Part shown: positions 1-5,566 of the stretch, in pieces | How positions within the stretch are numbered: position 1 is the first letter of the stretch | Layout of the letters: each line of letters begins with the position of its first letter | Source of the DNA: Methanothrix sp. | GTDB lineage: Archaea; Halobacteriota; Methanosarcinia; Methanotrichales; Methanotrichaceae | Reading direction: 5' to 3' | Assembly (NCBI GenBank): GCA_028688535.1 | Contig: JAQTXY010000150.1 | Location: forward strand, 1-5,566 | DNA length: 5,566 bases | The notes under the pieces: generated by a model | Seen by the model: the letters and a program-made list of their open reading frames with translations, nothing else | Told to the model about the DNA's origin: nothing | The model's database searches: none | Translations under genes and position numbers: made by a program

Positions 1-1
1 G

Positions 2-619
2 GGCAAGATTCCGACTGACGTCAACGCCCTCGGGGTCGATTTGCTCTCACTTTCCGCTCACAAGATCTACGGTCCCAAAGGCGTGGGAGCGCTCTACATC
101 CGCAAGGGCACGAAACTGGAGAGCATTGTGCAGGGCGGAGGGCACGAAAGAGGCCTGCGTTCGGGAACGGAGAACGTGGCAGGTATCGTGGGCCTGGCAG
201 AGGCGGCACAGCTTTGCAGCGAGAGCATGGGCGCAGAAGGGCCGCGGCTGAGCAAGCTTTGCGACCGGCTGGCGGCCCTGGTCCTTGGTCGGGTCAAAGA
301 TGCCTGGATCAATGGAACCATGAAGAGAAGACTTCCCGGAAGCCTAAACTTCGGCTTTTCCTATGTGGAAGGCGAATCGCTGCTTCTCTACCTCGGCTAC
401 AAAGGAATCGCCGTATCCACGGGATCGGCCTGCTCATCTCACAAGCTGGAGCCTTCCCACGTCTTGCTGGCGCTGGGCCTTAAGCCGGAAGAATGCCACG
501 GCTCTCTGCGGATCACCATGGGCCGGTCGAATACCGAGGAAGAGGTGGACTACGTCGGAGAGTGTATAGTCGAGGCTGTGGAGAGGTTCAGGGGAATATC
601 GGCTCTGGGCAGGATATAG
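2..619 (+). CDS. nifS: Cysteine desulfurase NifS/IscS, C-terminal part (5' end outside window)
   Basis: This PLP enzyme takes sulfur from L-cysteine, giving alanine and a protein-bound persulfide used for Fe-S clusters and tRNA thiolation in the cytoplasm. The reading frame is open from base 2; the first 205 residues seen are roughly the last half of a family member of about 390-400 residues. Visible marks are the SLSAHKIYGPKG segment, whose Lys (fragment residue 21) is the expected Schiff-base lysine, the GGGHERGLRSGTEN phosphate/PLP loop just after it, and the VSTGSACSS loop with the persulfide-forming Cys at fragment residue 144. The Lys-Cys distance of 123 residues is close to that of E. 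coli IscS. The short serine-rich loop after the Cys and the ending SALGRI fit the IscS/NifS class rather than SufS. The usual partner, a NifU/IscU scaffold gene, does not follow; a convergent methyltransferase gene does. The symbol could equally be iscS. The internal TTG at 41 is not the start. Confidence 0.95.
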   Translation, partial: GKIPTDVNALGVDLLSLSAHKIYGPKGVGALYIRKGTKLESIVQGGGHERGLRSGTENVAGIVGLAEAAQLCSESMGAEGPRLSKLCDRLAALVLGRVKDAWINGTMKRRLPGSLNFGFSYVEGESLLLYLGYKGIAVSTGSACSSHKLEPSHVLLALGLKPEECHGSLRITMGRSNTEEEVDYVGECIVEAVERFRGISALGRI

Positions 620-634
620 AACGATAGCCTGATC

Positions 635-660
635 GCCTGGAAGGCTTGTTCTTTCTTCTT
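635..660 (+). terminator. Putative T-rich 3' end of nifS
   Basis: Sixteen bases after the nifS stop there is a small GCCT-gga-AGGC foldback (635-645) followed by a pyrimidine stretch TTGTTCTTTCTTCTT (646-660), directly before the convergent methyltransferase stop. Archaeal polymerase commonly stops in T-rich stretches without needing a strong stem, so this is a plausible end for the nifS transcript. The stem is only 4 bp and the T tract is interrupted by G and C, so this is an inference. Confidence 0.4.
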
Positions 661-666
661 GCCATT

Positions 667-1509
667 TTATAATTTTTTTGCAATGACTGCAAATTCATTA
701 GCTTGCGGATCATAAGCTGAGCCCGCGACATCTGAAAATATCTCTTCAACAGCAAATTTACATCCTGCAAGCTCTTTCTTCAGGTCATCCGGACTGAAAT
801 ATTGTAGCCAATTATAGACAGTCCTTGTGCGATCTGCCTCAAAAAGCGAATATTTGTCGAGGACCATACTCTCTTTCTTGTACTTGAAGGTATTCAAAAA
901 CCCGTAGTACTTATTCGGTGACCAGAAGCAATTGAGCATGTTAGCTTCATACATTGCAGTCTCTTCCCTTTGCAAAAACGCGTTCATTGAATAAACATCA
1001 AGGAGAACACAACCACCAGGCTGCAAAAGCGTATGGAACTTGGTGAGCATCCTTTTTCTCTGCGTAGGACTTAGAGCACAAAAATCGCACATGATCATTA
1101 ATATGAGATGAAAGCGATTATTTGTCTTAAAATCCAGGTAGTTCTGATTTATGTATTGAATGGACAGCCCTTCTTGGGTGGCTGCTTCTTGTGCATACTG
1201 AATCGATCTCTTCGAGAAATCAATTCCTGTAACCTCCGCTTGCCTTCGAGCCAGCTTTGTCGTATATAATCCCGGCCCGCAACCAAAGTCGGCGATCTTT
1301 GTCCCTTTGCCCACGCGGAAATAAGCGGTTATCCATTCAACCGATCTATCGATAAATGCCGCTTTTCGGGAAGAAACGTCTATTTCGGGATTTAGATGGA
1401 ATGATAGCATTTGCTCAGACGTATACTCATCTGCCCACAGATCGTCTGCCGTGTAGAACTCAAACGGTTCTGGACGCGTGTTTATTTTTTCAAGCTCTTC
1501 AAATAGCAA
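667..1509 (-). CDS. Class I SAM-dependent methyltransferase, substrate unknown
   Basis: A 280-residue protein with a Rossmann-type methyltransferase domain. Motif I, IADFGCGPG, lies at residues 72-80; the acidic end of strand 2, VTGIDFS, is at 93-99, with Asp97 expected to bind the ribose of SAM. The motif II/III region includes NQNYLDF (121-127) and LLQPGGCVLLDVYS (161-174). Residues 1-60, with a Trp/Tyr-rich start and LSFHLNPE, and an added region from about 180 to 255 probably shape the substrate pocket. There is no signal peptide or membrane segment, so it should be cytoplasmic. The TTG start is preferred because GAGGT (plus-strand 1517-1521) sits 7 bases upstream. It follows the PUA gene by 28 bases on the same strand, suggesting co-transcription. 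It is clearly AT-richer than nifS and glyA, which hints at later acquisition. I cannot assign the methyl acceptor: small molecule, protein and RNA all remain possible. Confidence 0.85.
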   Translation of the reverse strand: MLFEELEKINTRPEPFEFYTADDLWADEYTSEQMLSFHLNPEIDVSSRKAAFIDRSVEWITAYFRVGKGTKIADFGCGPGLYTTKLARRQAEVTGIDFSKRSIQYAQEAATQEGLSIQYINQNYLDFKTNNRFHLILMIMCDFCALSPTQRKRMLTKFHTLLQPGGCVLLDVYSMNAFLQREETAMYEANMLNCFWSPNKYYGFLNTFKYKKESMVLDKYSLFEADRTRTVYNWLQYFSPDDLKKELAGCKFAVEEIFSDVAGSAYDPQANEFAVIAKKL

Positions 1510-1516
1510 TTATTTG

Positions 1517-1521
1517 ACCTC
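1517..1521 (-). promoter_or_regulatory. Ribosome binding site that supports a TTG start
   Basis: Read on the minus strand this is GAGGT, followed by 7 bases and then TTG at 1509-1507. The match to the 16S rRNA tail and the normal spacing are the main reason for accepting the rare TTG start of the methyltransferase gene. No ATG lies near the beginning of that frame. Confidence 0.6.
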
Positions 1522-1537
1522 GCCAAGAGATTCGGAC

Positions 1538-2029
1538 TTAGTGTTCGGCAGCCTTTCTGGCAGCCACCGCGATGCCCCGCTTGATCTGGAGCATCTCTTC
1601 AGGCGCAAGAATGGCAGTTCCCGTGGCCAGCAACCGATCCTGGGCGTCTACAACCAGCACCTCTTCCCCCGCCCTGATCTCCGGATCCACTGACAAAACG
1701 TGTTTTGCAAAGAGGTTGCCTCCTTTGGCCACAAATGGCGCGGCATCTTCCATTGCTACCACCCGGAGGCGGGGGCTTGGCAAGATAGAATGCAGCCTTC
1801 CTGCCCCCAGCATGCTGAGCGTCAAGAGGTTGTCGCTGGCTCGAACCGTGGCGATCCGCTCCTTTCCGGAATAAAGATATCTCAGCCGGCGCGTTTTGGA
1901 GAGGCTGTAGGTTGTATCATCAGGAAAGAGGGCCTCCCCGGCACCTCTGCCAAACTGATAATCAGCTATAATCCTGGCACGCTTTAGCATCTCATGTCCT
2001 TCCGGCAACATCCTCTGGCAGCGTACCAT
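1538..2029 (-). CDS. Archaeal stand-alone PUA-domain protein (putative RNA-binding)
   Basis: A 163-residue protein whose C-terminal half, about residues 88-160, looks like a PUA RNA-binding fold: RLRVVAMEDAAPFVAKGGNLFAKHV, then an acidic GEEVLVVDAQDRLLATGTA strand pair and the closing EEM--IKRGIAVAAR. The PUA domains of archaeal tRNA-guanine transglycosylases and pseudouridine synthases read very similarly. The N-terminal half (IADYQFGRGAGEALFPDD, then LSKTRRLRYLYSGKERIATVRASD) matches, from memory, a conserved archaeal family of small PUA proteins with no established job; an RNA modification or translation role is an inference. No catalytic motif is visible. The start is uncertain. ATG at 2029 gives 163 residues but has no good ribosome site, whereas ATG at 1990 (MLKRARIIADYQFG) has GGAAGG 7 bases upstream and may be the true start, giving 150 residues. 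It is divergent from glyA and leads the methyltransferase gene. Confidence 0.85.
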   Translation of the reverse strand: MVRCQRMLPEGHEMLKRARIIADYQFGRGAGEALFPDDTTYSLSKTRRLRYLYSGKERIATVRASDNLLTLSMLGAGRLHSILPSPRLRVVAMEDAAPFVAKGGNLFAKHVLSVDPEIRAGEEVLVVDAQDRLLATGTAILAPEEMLQIKRGIAVAARKAAEH

Positions 2030-2150
2030 AAAGAGTTATGGCTTGAGGGCAAATCCTGCAAGGAAATGGCGTTATTACCATAATCTATTTTGCTCTCCTC
2101 ATTGCATCTCCTCCAATCCTGATAGCATGACAATATACTGGTGATTTGAT
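2030..2150. promoter_or_regulatory. Divergent spacer carrying promoters for the PUA gene and glyA
   Basis: These 121 bases lie between two genes that point away from each other, so both promoters should be here. The middle (about 2071-2091) is AT-rich, running GTTATTACCATAATCTATTTT, and could supply a TATA-like element in either direction. No strong TTTATATA box is visible. CAATATAC at 2131-2138 resembles a TATA element but is too close to the glyA start to serve it with a leader. A small TCCT-gca-AGGA foldback occurs at 2054-2064. No operator is clearly recognisable. Confidence 0.35.
2140..2144 (+). promoter_or_regulatory. Ribosome binding site of glyA, deciding its TTG start
   Basis: GGTGA stands 6 bases before TTG at 2151 and pairs with the usual archaeal 16S rRNA tail. 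The encoded start [15 protein letters not shown] matches the normal beginning of serine hydroxymethyltransferases, so the TTG is favoured over any later ATG. Confidence 0.6.
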
Positions 2151-3398
2151 TTGAAGCCTTTAAGCGTTGAAGATCCCGAAGTCGCATCCGCGATCCAGTC
2201 CGAGCTGGAGCGGCAGCGAAATAACATAATTCTGATCGCCTCTGAGAATTTCGCAAGTAGAGCCGTCATGGAGGCCCAGGGCTGCGTAATGACCAACAAG
2301 TACGCGGAAGGCTACCCTGGCAAACGCTACTACCGCGGCACAGCCTGTGTGGATGTGGCTGAAAATCTGGCTCGCGAGCGCTGCAAAAAGCTCTTTGTCG
2401 GCGCAGAGCATGTCAATGTGCAGCCGGTGAGCGGCACTCAGGCCAATATGGCAGCTTACTTTGCTGTCCTCAAGCTTGGCGACACCATCATGGGCATGAA
2501 TCTGGCCCACGGAGGCCACCTCTCGCACGGCAGCCCGGTCAACTTTTCGGGCAGGATGTACAAGATCGTGCCCTACAGCGTCTCGCCCGAGACAGAGATG
2601 CTCGACTATTCGGAGATGGCAGCCATTGCCAGAAAGAATAAGCCGCAGCTGATAGTGGTGGGCGCCTCCAGCTATCCCAGAACTATCGACTTCAAGGTCG
2701 TTCGCGAGATCGCCGACGAGGTAGGTGCAAAGGTCATGGCTGATATCGCCCACATCGCCGGCCTGTGTGCCGTGGGCGCGCACCCAACACCAGTGCCTTA
2801 TGCAGATATCGTTACCACTACTACTCATAAGACCCTGCGCGGACCGAGGGGGGCTCTGATTATCTGTAAAGAGGAGCTTGCTTCCGCCATTGATAGATCT
2901 GTCTTCCCAGGCACCCAGGGCGGACCTTTTATGCATGCCATAGCTGCGAAAGCGGTGGCCTTCAAGGAGGCACTGACACCCGAGTTCAAGGAATACCAGT
3001 TCCAGGTGGTCAAGAATGCTCACGTCCTGGCGGACAGACTACTGGAGAACAAATTCGATCTGGTCTCAGGCGGCACAGACAACCACCTCATGATGGTCAA
3101 GCTGATCAAAGAGGGCATCACCGGCAAGGTCGCTGACGAAACCCTGGAGAGAGCGGGCATAACCCTGAACAAGAATATGATACCCTTCGATCCGGCCACG
3201 CCTTTTGTCACCAGCGGCATTCGCATCGGTACACCCGCCATGACCACCAGAGGAATGAAAGAGACGGAAATGGTGAAGATTGCCGATATGATCACCTCGG
3301 TTATTCGGGATATTAAGAACGAAGAGACAATAGCTGATGTTCGCAGGCAATCCAGAGAGCTGTGTTCACAGTTCCCGCTCTATCCGGATCTGGCTTGA
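2151..3398 (+). CDS. glyA: Serine hydroxymethyltransferase
   Basis: This PLP enzyme interconverts serine and glycine, passing the C1 unit to tetrahydrofolate (or a methanopterin in some archaea). The 415 residues match the usual bacterial length of about 415-420. Visible landmarks are ILIASENF (27-34), [13 protein letters not shown] (49-61) with the expected catalytic Glu53, [10 protein letters not shown] (91-100) binding PLP phosphate, the [18 protein letters not shown] block, [10 protein letters not shown] with Asp198 and His201, [13 protein letters not shown] with the PLP lysine Lys227, FPGTQGGP (252-259) and [15 protein letters not shown] with the carboxylate-binding Arg358. The sequence is strongly bacterial in style. 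The five-base gap to folD implies one transcript and favours tetrahydrofolate as partner, as reported for Methanosarcina barkeri. One oddity: the segment after RYY reads [10 protein letters not shown] where most family members have GGCE(Y/F)VD. Confidence 0.97.
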   Translation: MKPLSVEDPEVASAIQSELERQRNNIILIASENFASRAVMEAQGCVMTNKYAEGYPGKRYYRGTACVDVAENLARERCKKLFVGAEHVNVQPVSGTQANMAAYFAVLKLGDTIMGMNLAHGGHLSHGSPVNFSGRMYKIVPYSVSPETEMLDYSEMAAIARKNKPQLIVVGASSYPRTIDFKVVREIADEVGAKVMADIAHIAGLCAVGAHPTPVPYADIVTTTTHKTLRGPRGALIICKEELASAIDRSVFPGTQGGPFMHAIAAKAVAFKEALTPEFKEYQFQVVKNAHVLADRLLENKFDLVSGGTDNHLMMVKLIKEGITGKVADETLERAGITLNKNMIPFDPATPFVTSGIRIGTPAMTTRGMKETEMVKIADMITSVIRDIKNEETIADVRRQSRELCSQFPLYPDLA

Positions 3399-3403
3399 TT
3401 AAT

Positions 3404-4243
3404 ATGATAATCGATGGAAAAGCTCTGGCGGCAGAGGTTGAGGTCGAGACCGCCCAGAGGGTCAAAAAGCTGGCAGAGAGAGGAATTGTGCCCGGCCTGG
3501 CTACAGTGCTGGTGGGCGAGAATCCCGCCTCGCAGATGTACATCAGGCTCAAGCATTCCGCCTGCACCAGGGTGGGCATTCGATCTAAGAACGTTGTTCT
3601 TTCTGAGAACAGTTCTGAGGAAGAGCTCATCGCCAAGATCCAGGAGCTCAATTGCCGTCCGGACATAAACGGCATTCTCCTGCAGCTGCCTCTGCCCAGA
3701 GGCCAGAGCCCCCAAAAGGCCATGATGAGCATCCTGCCTGAGAAGGATGTGGACGGATTTCATCCTGTGAACATGGGCGCCCTTCTTTTGGGCGCAGAGC
3801 GCCTGGTGCCCTGCACCCCGCGGGGCATCATCTTTGCCCTGGAAAAGCTGGGCAAGAAGCTGGAGGGAGCAGAAGCCGTGATTGTGGGCCACAGCAATGT
3901 TGTCGGAAAGCCCATTGCAGCTATGCTTCTCAACCGAAACGCCACAGTTCAGGTCTGCCACGTCTTTACGAAGGACCTGGCCGAGCACACCAAAGACGCC
4001 GAGATACTCATAGTAGCTGCAGGCGTTCCCGCCCTGATCAAGAAGGAGATGGTCCGGCCCGGAGCCATCATCTTTGATGTGGGCATCAACCGGGTTGGAG
4101 ACAAGACTGTTGGCGATGTGGACTTCGAGAACGTGAAGGATATCGCCTCCGCCATAACCCCGGTTCCGGGCGGGGTAGGGCCGCTCACAGTGTCCATGCT
4201 GCTCTCCCAGACGGTGTTTGCGACCGAGAGGCAGGCCAGGTAA
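3404..4243 (+). CDS. folD: Bifunctional methylene-THF dehydrogenase / methenyl-THF cyclohydrolase
   Basis: FolD oxidises 5,10-methylene-tetrahydrofolate with NAD(P)+ and hydrolyses the methenyl product to 10-formyl-tetrahydrofolate for biosynthesis. The 279 residues equal the usual length. Seen in order: [14 protein letters not shown] (37-50), with the catalytic pair Tyr46 and Lys50; [11 protein letters not shown] (88-98) with Gln94; [11 protein letters not shown] (115-125) with Asp117; PCTPRGI (136-142); the dinucleotide-binding [10 protein letters not shown] (161-170); and [17 protein letters not shown] (251-267). The ATG at 3404 is chosen because MIIDGKALA matches the family's normal start. 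The same frame is open back to a GTG at 3362 inside glyA, and a TTG at 3395 overlaps the glyA stop, but both would add atypical residues. It starts 5 bases after glyA, so translational coupling is likely; there is no strong ribosome site of its own. Its product handles the C1 unit that GlyA releases. Confidence 0.96.
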   Translation: MIIDGKALAAEVEVETAQRVKKLAERGIVPGLATVLVGENPASQMYIRLKHSACTRVGIRSKNVVLSENSSEEELIAKIQELNCRPDINGILLQLPLPRGQSPQKAMMSILPEKDVDGFHPVNMGALLLGAERLVPCTPRGIIFALEKLGKKLEGAEAVIVGHSNVVGKPIAAMLLNRNATVQVCHVFTKDLAEHTKDAEILIVAAGVPALIKKEMVRPGAIIFDVGINRVGDKTVGDVDFENVKDIASAITPVPGGVGPLTVSMLLSQTVFATERQAR

Positions 4244-4265
4244 GCAGAAAAAGGAACCGCAGGGA

Positions 4266-4310
4266 ATGATAGATGAGTCGACAATTGGCCAGGAGATGTC
4301 TTGCTTATGA
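4266..4310 (+). other. Possible 14-codon upstream ORF ending in ATGA overlap
   Basis: In the gap between folD and the nicotinamidase gene there is a short frame, ATG at 4266 to TGA at 4308-4310, coding MIDESTIGQEMSCL. Its stop overlaps the proposed ATG start of the next gene at 4307 as ATGA, the classic arrangement for coupled translation. The AGGAG at 4291-4295 lies inside it. The upstream CAGGG is a weak ribosome site. It may well be chance; nothing else shows that it is translated. Confidence 0.2.
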
Positions 4311-4918
4311 ACTCATTGAGATTAAGTAAGGCTCTCCTGGTGGTTGACGTCCAAAATGATTTTTGCCCTGGCGGCGCTTTGGGCATCAGCGGGGGTGAGA
4401 GGATCATCCCCTTTCTTAACAGGTACATCAAGTATTTTGAGAGGGAAAATCTGCCGATTTTTGTGACCAGGGATTGGCATCCTAAAGTCACCAAGCATTT
4501 CGAGCAATTTGGCGGAGTATGGCCTGAACATTGTGTCGAAGAAAGTTATGGTGCCCAGTTTCATCCAGAGCTTGAGTTTCCCAAAGAGGCTCTGGTGATG
4601 TCCAAGGGCATGGACCCGGAAGAAGACAGTTATTCGGCCTTCCAATCCACGGATTCAAGCGGAATGGCTTTAGCGAATTTATTGAAAAATTTGGGAGTTT
4701 CGCAGATCTATATCGGCGGGCTAGCCACGGATTATTGCGTTAAATATTCCGTGCTGGATGCGCTTAGAGGCGGACTTGAGGTATTCATACTGATCGATGC
4801 CATCGCCGGCGTGAACCTGCAGCCGGAGGATTCAAATGCTGCTTTAGAAGAGATGGTTGGTTGTGGCGCTAAGAAGACATTTCTCCGAAGAATTTTTTCG
4901 GAAATGATTGCGCGATAA
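4307..4918 (+). CDS. pncA: Nicotinamidase / isochorismatase-family hydrolase
   Basis: This amidohydrolase most likely converts nicotinamide to nicotinate and ammonia in NAD salvage. From the ATG at 4307 it has 203 residues, the usual size. The Cys-Asp-Lys triad is visible: Asp14 in LLVVDVQNDF, Lys100 in VMSKGMDPEEDSYSAF, and Cys144 in GGLATDYCV. The metal site typical of true nicotinamidases is complete: Asp56 and His58 (TRDWHP), His64 (TKHF) and His75 (WPEHC), at the same relative spacing as in mycobacterial PncA. This argues for nicotinamidase over generic isochorismatase-like hydrolases, which lack these metal ligands. Start choice: AGGAG at 4291-4295 lies 5 bases before a TTG at 4301 and 11 before the ATG at 4307, and either may be used. 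The gene begins 63 bases after folD on the same strand, so read-through is possible, but it is AT-richer than glyA and the pathway link is loose. Confidence 0.9.
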   Translation: MNSLRLSKALLVVDVQNDFCPGGALGISGGERIIPFLNRYIKYFERENLPIFVTRDWHPKVTKHFEQFGGVWPEHCVEESYGAQFHPELEFPKEALVMSKGMDPEEDSYSAFQSTDSSGMALANLLKNLGVSQIYIGGLATDYCVKYSVLDALRGGLEVFILIDAIAGVNLQPEDSNAALEEMVGCGAKKTFLRRIFSEMIAR

Positions 4919-4940
4919 AAACCGTTGTTCTTTTTTACTC
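4919..4940 (+). terminator. T-rich putative terminator after the nicotinamidase gene
   Basis: Nine bases after the nicotinamidase stop there is a run TTCTTTTTT (4928-4936). T runs of this kind are the normal intrinsic stop signal for archaeal RNA polymerase. No strong stem precedes it. It would end the glyA-folD-pncA transcript before the hisD gene, which comes from the opposite direction. Confidence 0.45.
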
Positions 4941-5010
4941 TCATTTCATCCGTGCGTTAGCTGTGTTTGCTGCCGATAGGGTTTAGTGCCGTGGAGCTAA
5001 CCGATTTCTC

Positions 5011-5026
5011 ACGCAAAGACGCGAAG
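5011..5026 (+). repeat. Two tandem ACGCRAAG units
   Basis: ACGCAAAG (5011-5018) is followed at once by ACGCGAAG (5019-5026), preceded by TTTCTC. The phrase CTCACGCAAAGACGCAAAG is one I recall as a dispersed intergenic repeat in many bacterial and archaeal genomes. That is memory, not a search. Only two units are present here, so it would be an end or a decayed copy. Confidence 0.35.
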
Positions 5027-5063
5027 GTTAATAAACGCTATCGTGTGCCAGTGGCGGACGTGA

Positions 5064-5156
5064 TGCAGGCAACGCGAGATGCCAGGATCCAGCATATACG
5101 AATTGTCTAAAGAACTGGGATGGTCAAGCGGCAAAGTATACGGATCTGTTCGGCGA
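5064..5156 (+). pseudogene. Possible remnant of a winged-helix DNA-binding protein gene
   Basis: The frame from 5064 encodes YELSKELGWSSGKVYGSV (codons about 5097-5150). This reads like the helix-turn-helix of archaeal winged-helix regulators: a first helix of the form YELAKELGW, a tight turn S-G-K, then the recognition helix. An in-frame TGA at 5061 precedes it. After VRR the expected RL--DG wing does not appear; instead the frame runs on antisense through hisD without meaning. If real, this is a truncated fragment about 30 codons long. No ribosome site or full domain is seen, so chance resemblance cannot be excluded. Confidence 0.25.
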
Positions 5157-5177
5157 GGAGAAGATCGGACCTTCTCC
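5157..5177. other. Perfect 7-bp hairpin downstream of hisD
   Basis: GGAGAAG (5157-5163) and CTTCTCC (5171-5177) form a perfect inverted repeat around a 7-base loop. It begins 24 bases beyond the hisD stop on the minus strand and could protect or end that transcript. Neither side has a T run (the plus-strand side continues with CCC), so it is not a typical terminator. Confidence 0.35.
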
Positions 5178-5201
5178 CCCCGAAGCTTGCGAGACTGTTA
5201 C

Positions 5202-5566
5202 TCACACCTTCGGCTCCAGCCTTCTTCTCACCGATTCGGCATGCGCCTTCAGGCCTTCCGCCTCGGCCAGAGTGGTAATAGTATCCTCCAGCCCCAGCAG
5301 CCCTTCATCGGTTATCATCTGCACAGAGATCTTCTTGGTGAAGTGGTCCACATTCAGCCCCGAGAAGGTTCGAGCATAGCCGGAGGTGGGAAGGACGTGA
5401 TTGGTGCCGCTGGCATAGTCGCCTGCCGCTACGGGCGTGAACTTGCCCAAGAACACGCTGCCAGCGCTACGAATGTGCCTGAAGACGTCCATTGGGTCCC
5501 GGGTGATTATTTCCAAATGTTCCGGCGCAAAAGCATTGCAAAAGTCCAATGCCTCGTCCATGTCAT
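5202..5566 (-). CDS. hisD: Histidinol dehydrogenase, C-terminal part (5' end outside window)
   Basis: HisD carries out the last two steps of histidine synthesis, oxidising L-histidinol through the aldehyde to L-histidine with NAD+ and a bound zinc. About 121 residues of a protein of roughly 430 are present and the frame runs off the right edge. Numbering from the in-frame ATG at 5561, the catalytic pair Glu14-His15 sits in FAPEHLEI, a zinc-ligand Asp48 in [14 protein letters not shown], and the last zinc-ligand His107 in [14 protein letters not shown]. The gaps of 34 and 59 residues equal those between Glu326, Asp360 and His419 of E. coli HisD, so this end of the enzyme looks intact. The segment [22 protein letters not shown] is also typical. 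The ATG at 5561 is an internal methionine, not the start. No other his gene is seen downstream, so hisD ends its transcription unit here. Confidence 0.97.
   Translation of the reverse strand, partial: DMDEALDFCNAFAPEHLEIITRDPMDVFRHIRSAGSVFLGKFTPVAAGDYASGTNHVLPTSGYARTFSGLNVDHFTKKISVQMITDEGLLGLEDTITTLAEAEGLKAHAESVRRRLEPKV

Noticed and set aside
1478..1987. Plus-strand open frames opposite the PUA gene and the methyltransferase start
   Set aside because: They are shadows of the PUA gene, whose own translation shows a clear conserved domain.
2131..2138. CAATATAC as the glyA TATA box
   Set aside because: It ends about 12 bases before the start codon, which would place transcription start inside the gene and remove the GGTGA ribosome site.
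2160..3023. 287-codon minus-strand open frame opposite glyA
   Set aside because: It is codon-aligned antisense to a fully recognisable SHMT, has no recognisable motifs, and its openness follows from glyA avoiding TTA, CTA and TCA codons.
3362..3403. Upstream extension of folD into the end of glyA
   Set aside because: The added residues from the GTG at 3362 are not part of any usual FolD start, while MIIDGK from the ATG at 3404 is.
3313..4494. Minus-strand open frames opposite folD and its flanks (3313-3732, 3380-3988, 3949-4494)
   Set aside because: They overlap strongly supported plus-strand genes, give low-complexity Ser/Leu/Thr-rich translations without domains, and lack good ribosome sites.
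4961..5110. Plus-strand open frame with a GTG at 4991 (40 codons)
   Set aside because: It has no recognisable protein motif, crosses the repeat units, and lacks a ribosome site; treated as chance.
4937..5201. CRISPR array, tRNA or other structured RNA gene in the last gap
   Set aside because: There are no regularly spaced repeats, only two adjacent 8-base units, and I could not fold a cloverleaf or recognise a known RNA.

Overview
The window looks like a piece of a methanogenic archaeon's chromosome, most likely Methanosarcinales and plausibly Methanothrix/Methanosaeta. This is inferred from gene content and remembered protein style, not from a search. The signs are an archaeal-type stand-alone PUA-domain protein, a bacterial-style glyA-folD pair of the kind known in Methanosarcina, good GGAGGTGA-like ribosome binding sites, TTG starts and T-rich gene ends. 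Coding GC is uneven: one hand-counted 60-base line inside glyA (2461-2520) is 36/60, one in the methyltransferase gene (721-780) is 25/60, and one in the nicotinamidase gene (4681-4740) is 27/60.

Layout. Positions 2-619 (+) hold the C-terminal half of a NifS/IscS cysteine desulfurase, cut by the window edge. It converges on a minus-strand pair: a PUA-domain RNA-binding protein (1538-2029) followed 28 bases later by an AT-rich SAM-dependent methyltransferase (667-1509, TTG start). A 121-base divergent spacer (2030-2150) separates this pair from the plus-strand operon: glyA (2151-3398, TTG start), folD (3404-4243, 5 bases later) and, after 63 bases, a nicotinamidase-like hydrolase (4307-4918). 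A 283-base gap (4919-5201) follows. It contains a T-rich tract, a short ACGCRAAG tandem repeat, a possible winged-helix gene remnant and a perfect 7-bp hairpin. At the right edge (5202-5566, -) is the C-terminal end of hisD, histidinol dehydrogenase.

How the genes fit together. GlyA and FolD form a compact one-carbon module. Serine donates a C1 unit to make methylene-tetrahydrofolate, which FolD oxidises to the formyl level for biosynthesis. In a methanogen this stands beside the methanopterin C1 pathway used for energy. The nicotinamidase salvages NAD precursors and may be co-transcribed, but its different base composition and the larger gap make that less certain. NifS supplies sulfur for Fe-S clusters and thiolation. 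HisD completes histidine synthesis.

I see no convincing new multi-gene system here. The window is mostly housekeeping genes. The parts worth a second look are the AT-rich methyltransferase, the decayed-looking 4919-5201 gap with its winged-helix-like fragment, the altered motif in the SHMT, and the tiny ORF coupled to the nicotinamidase start.
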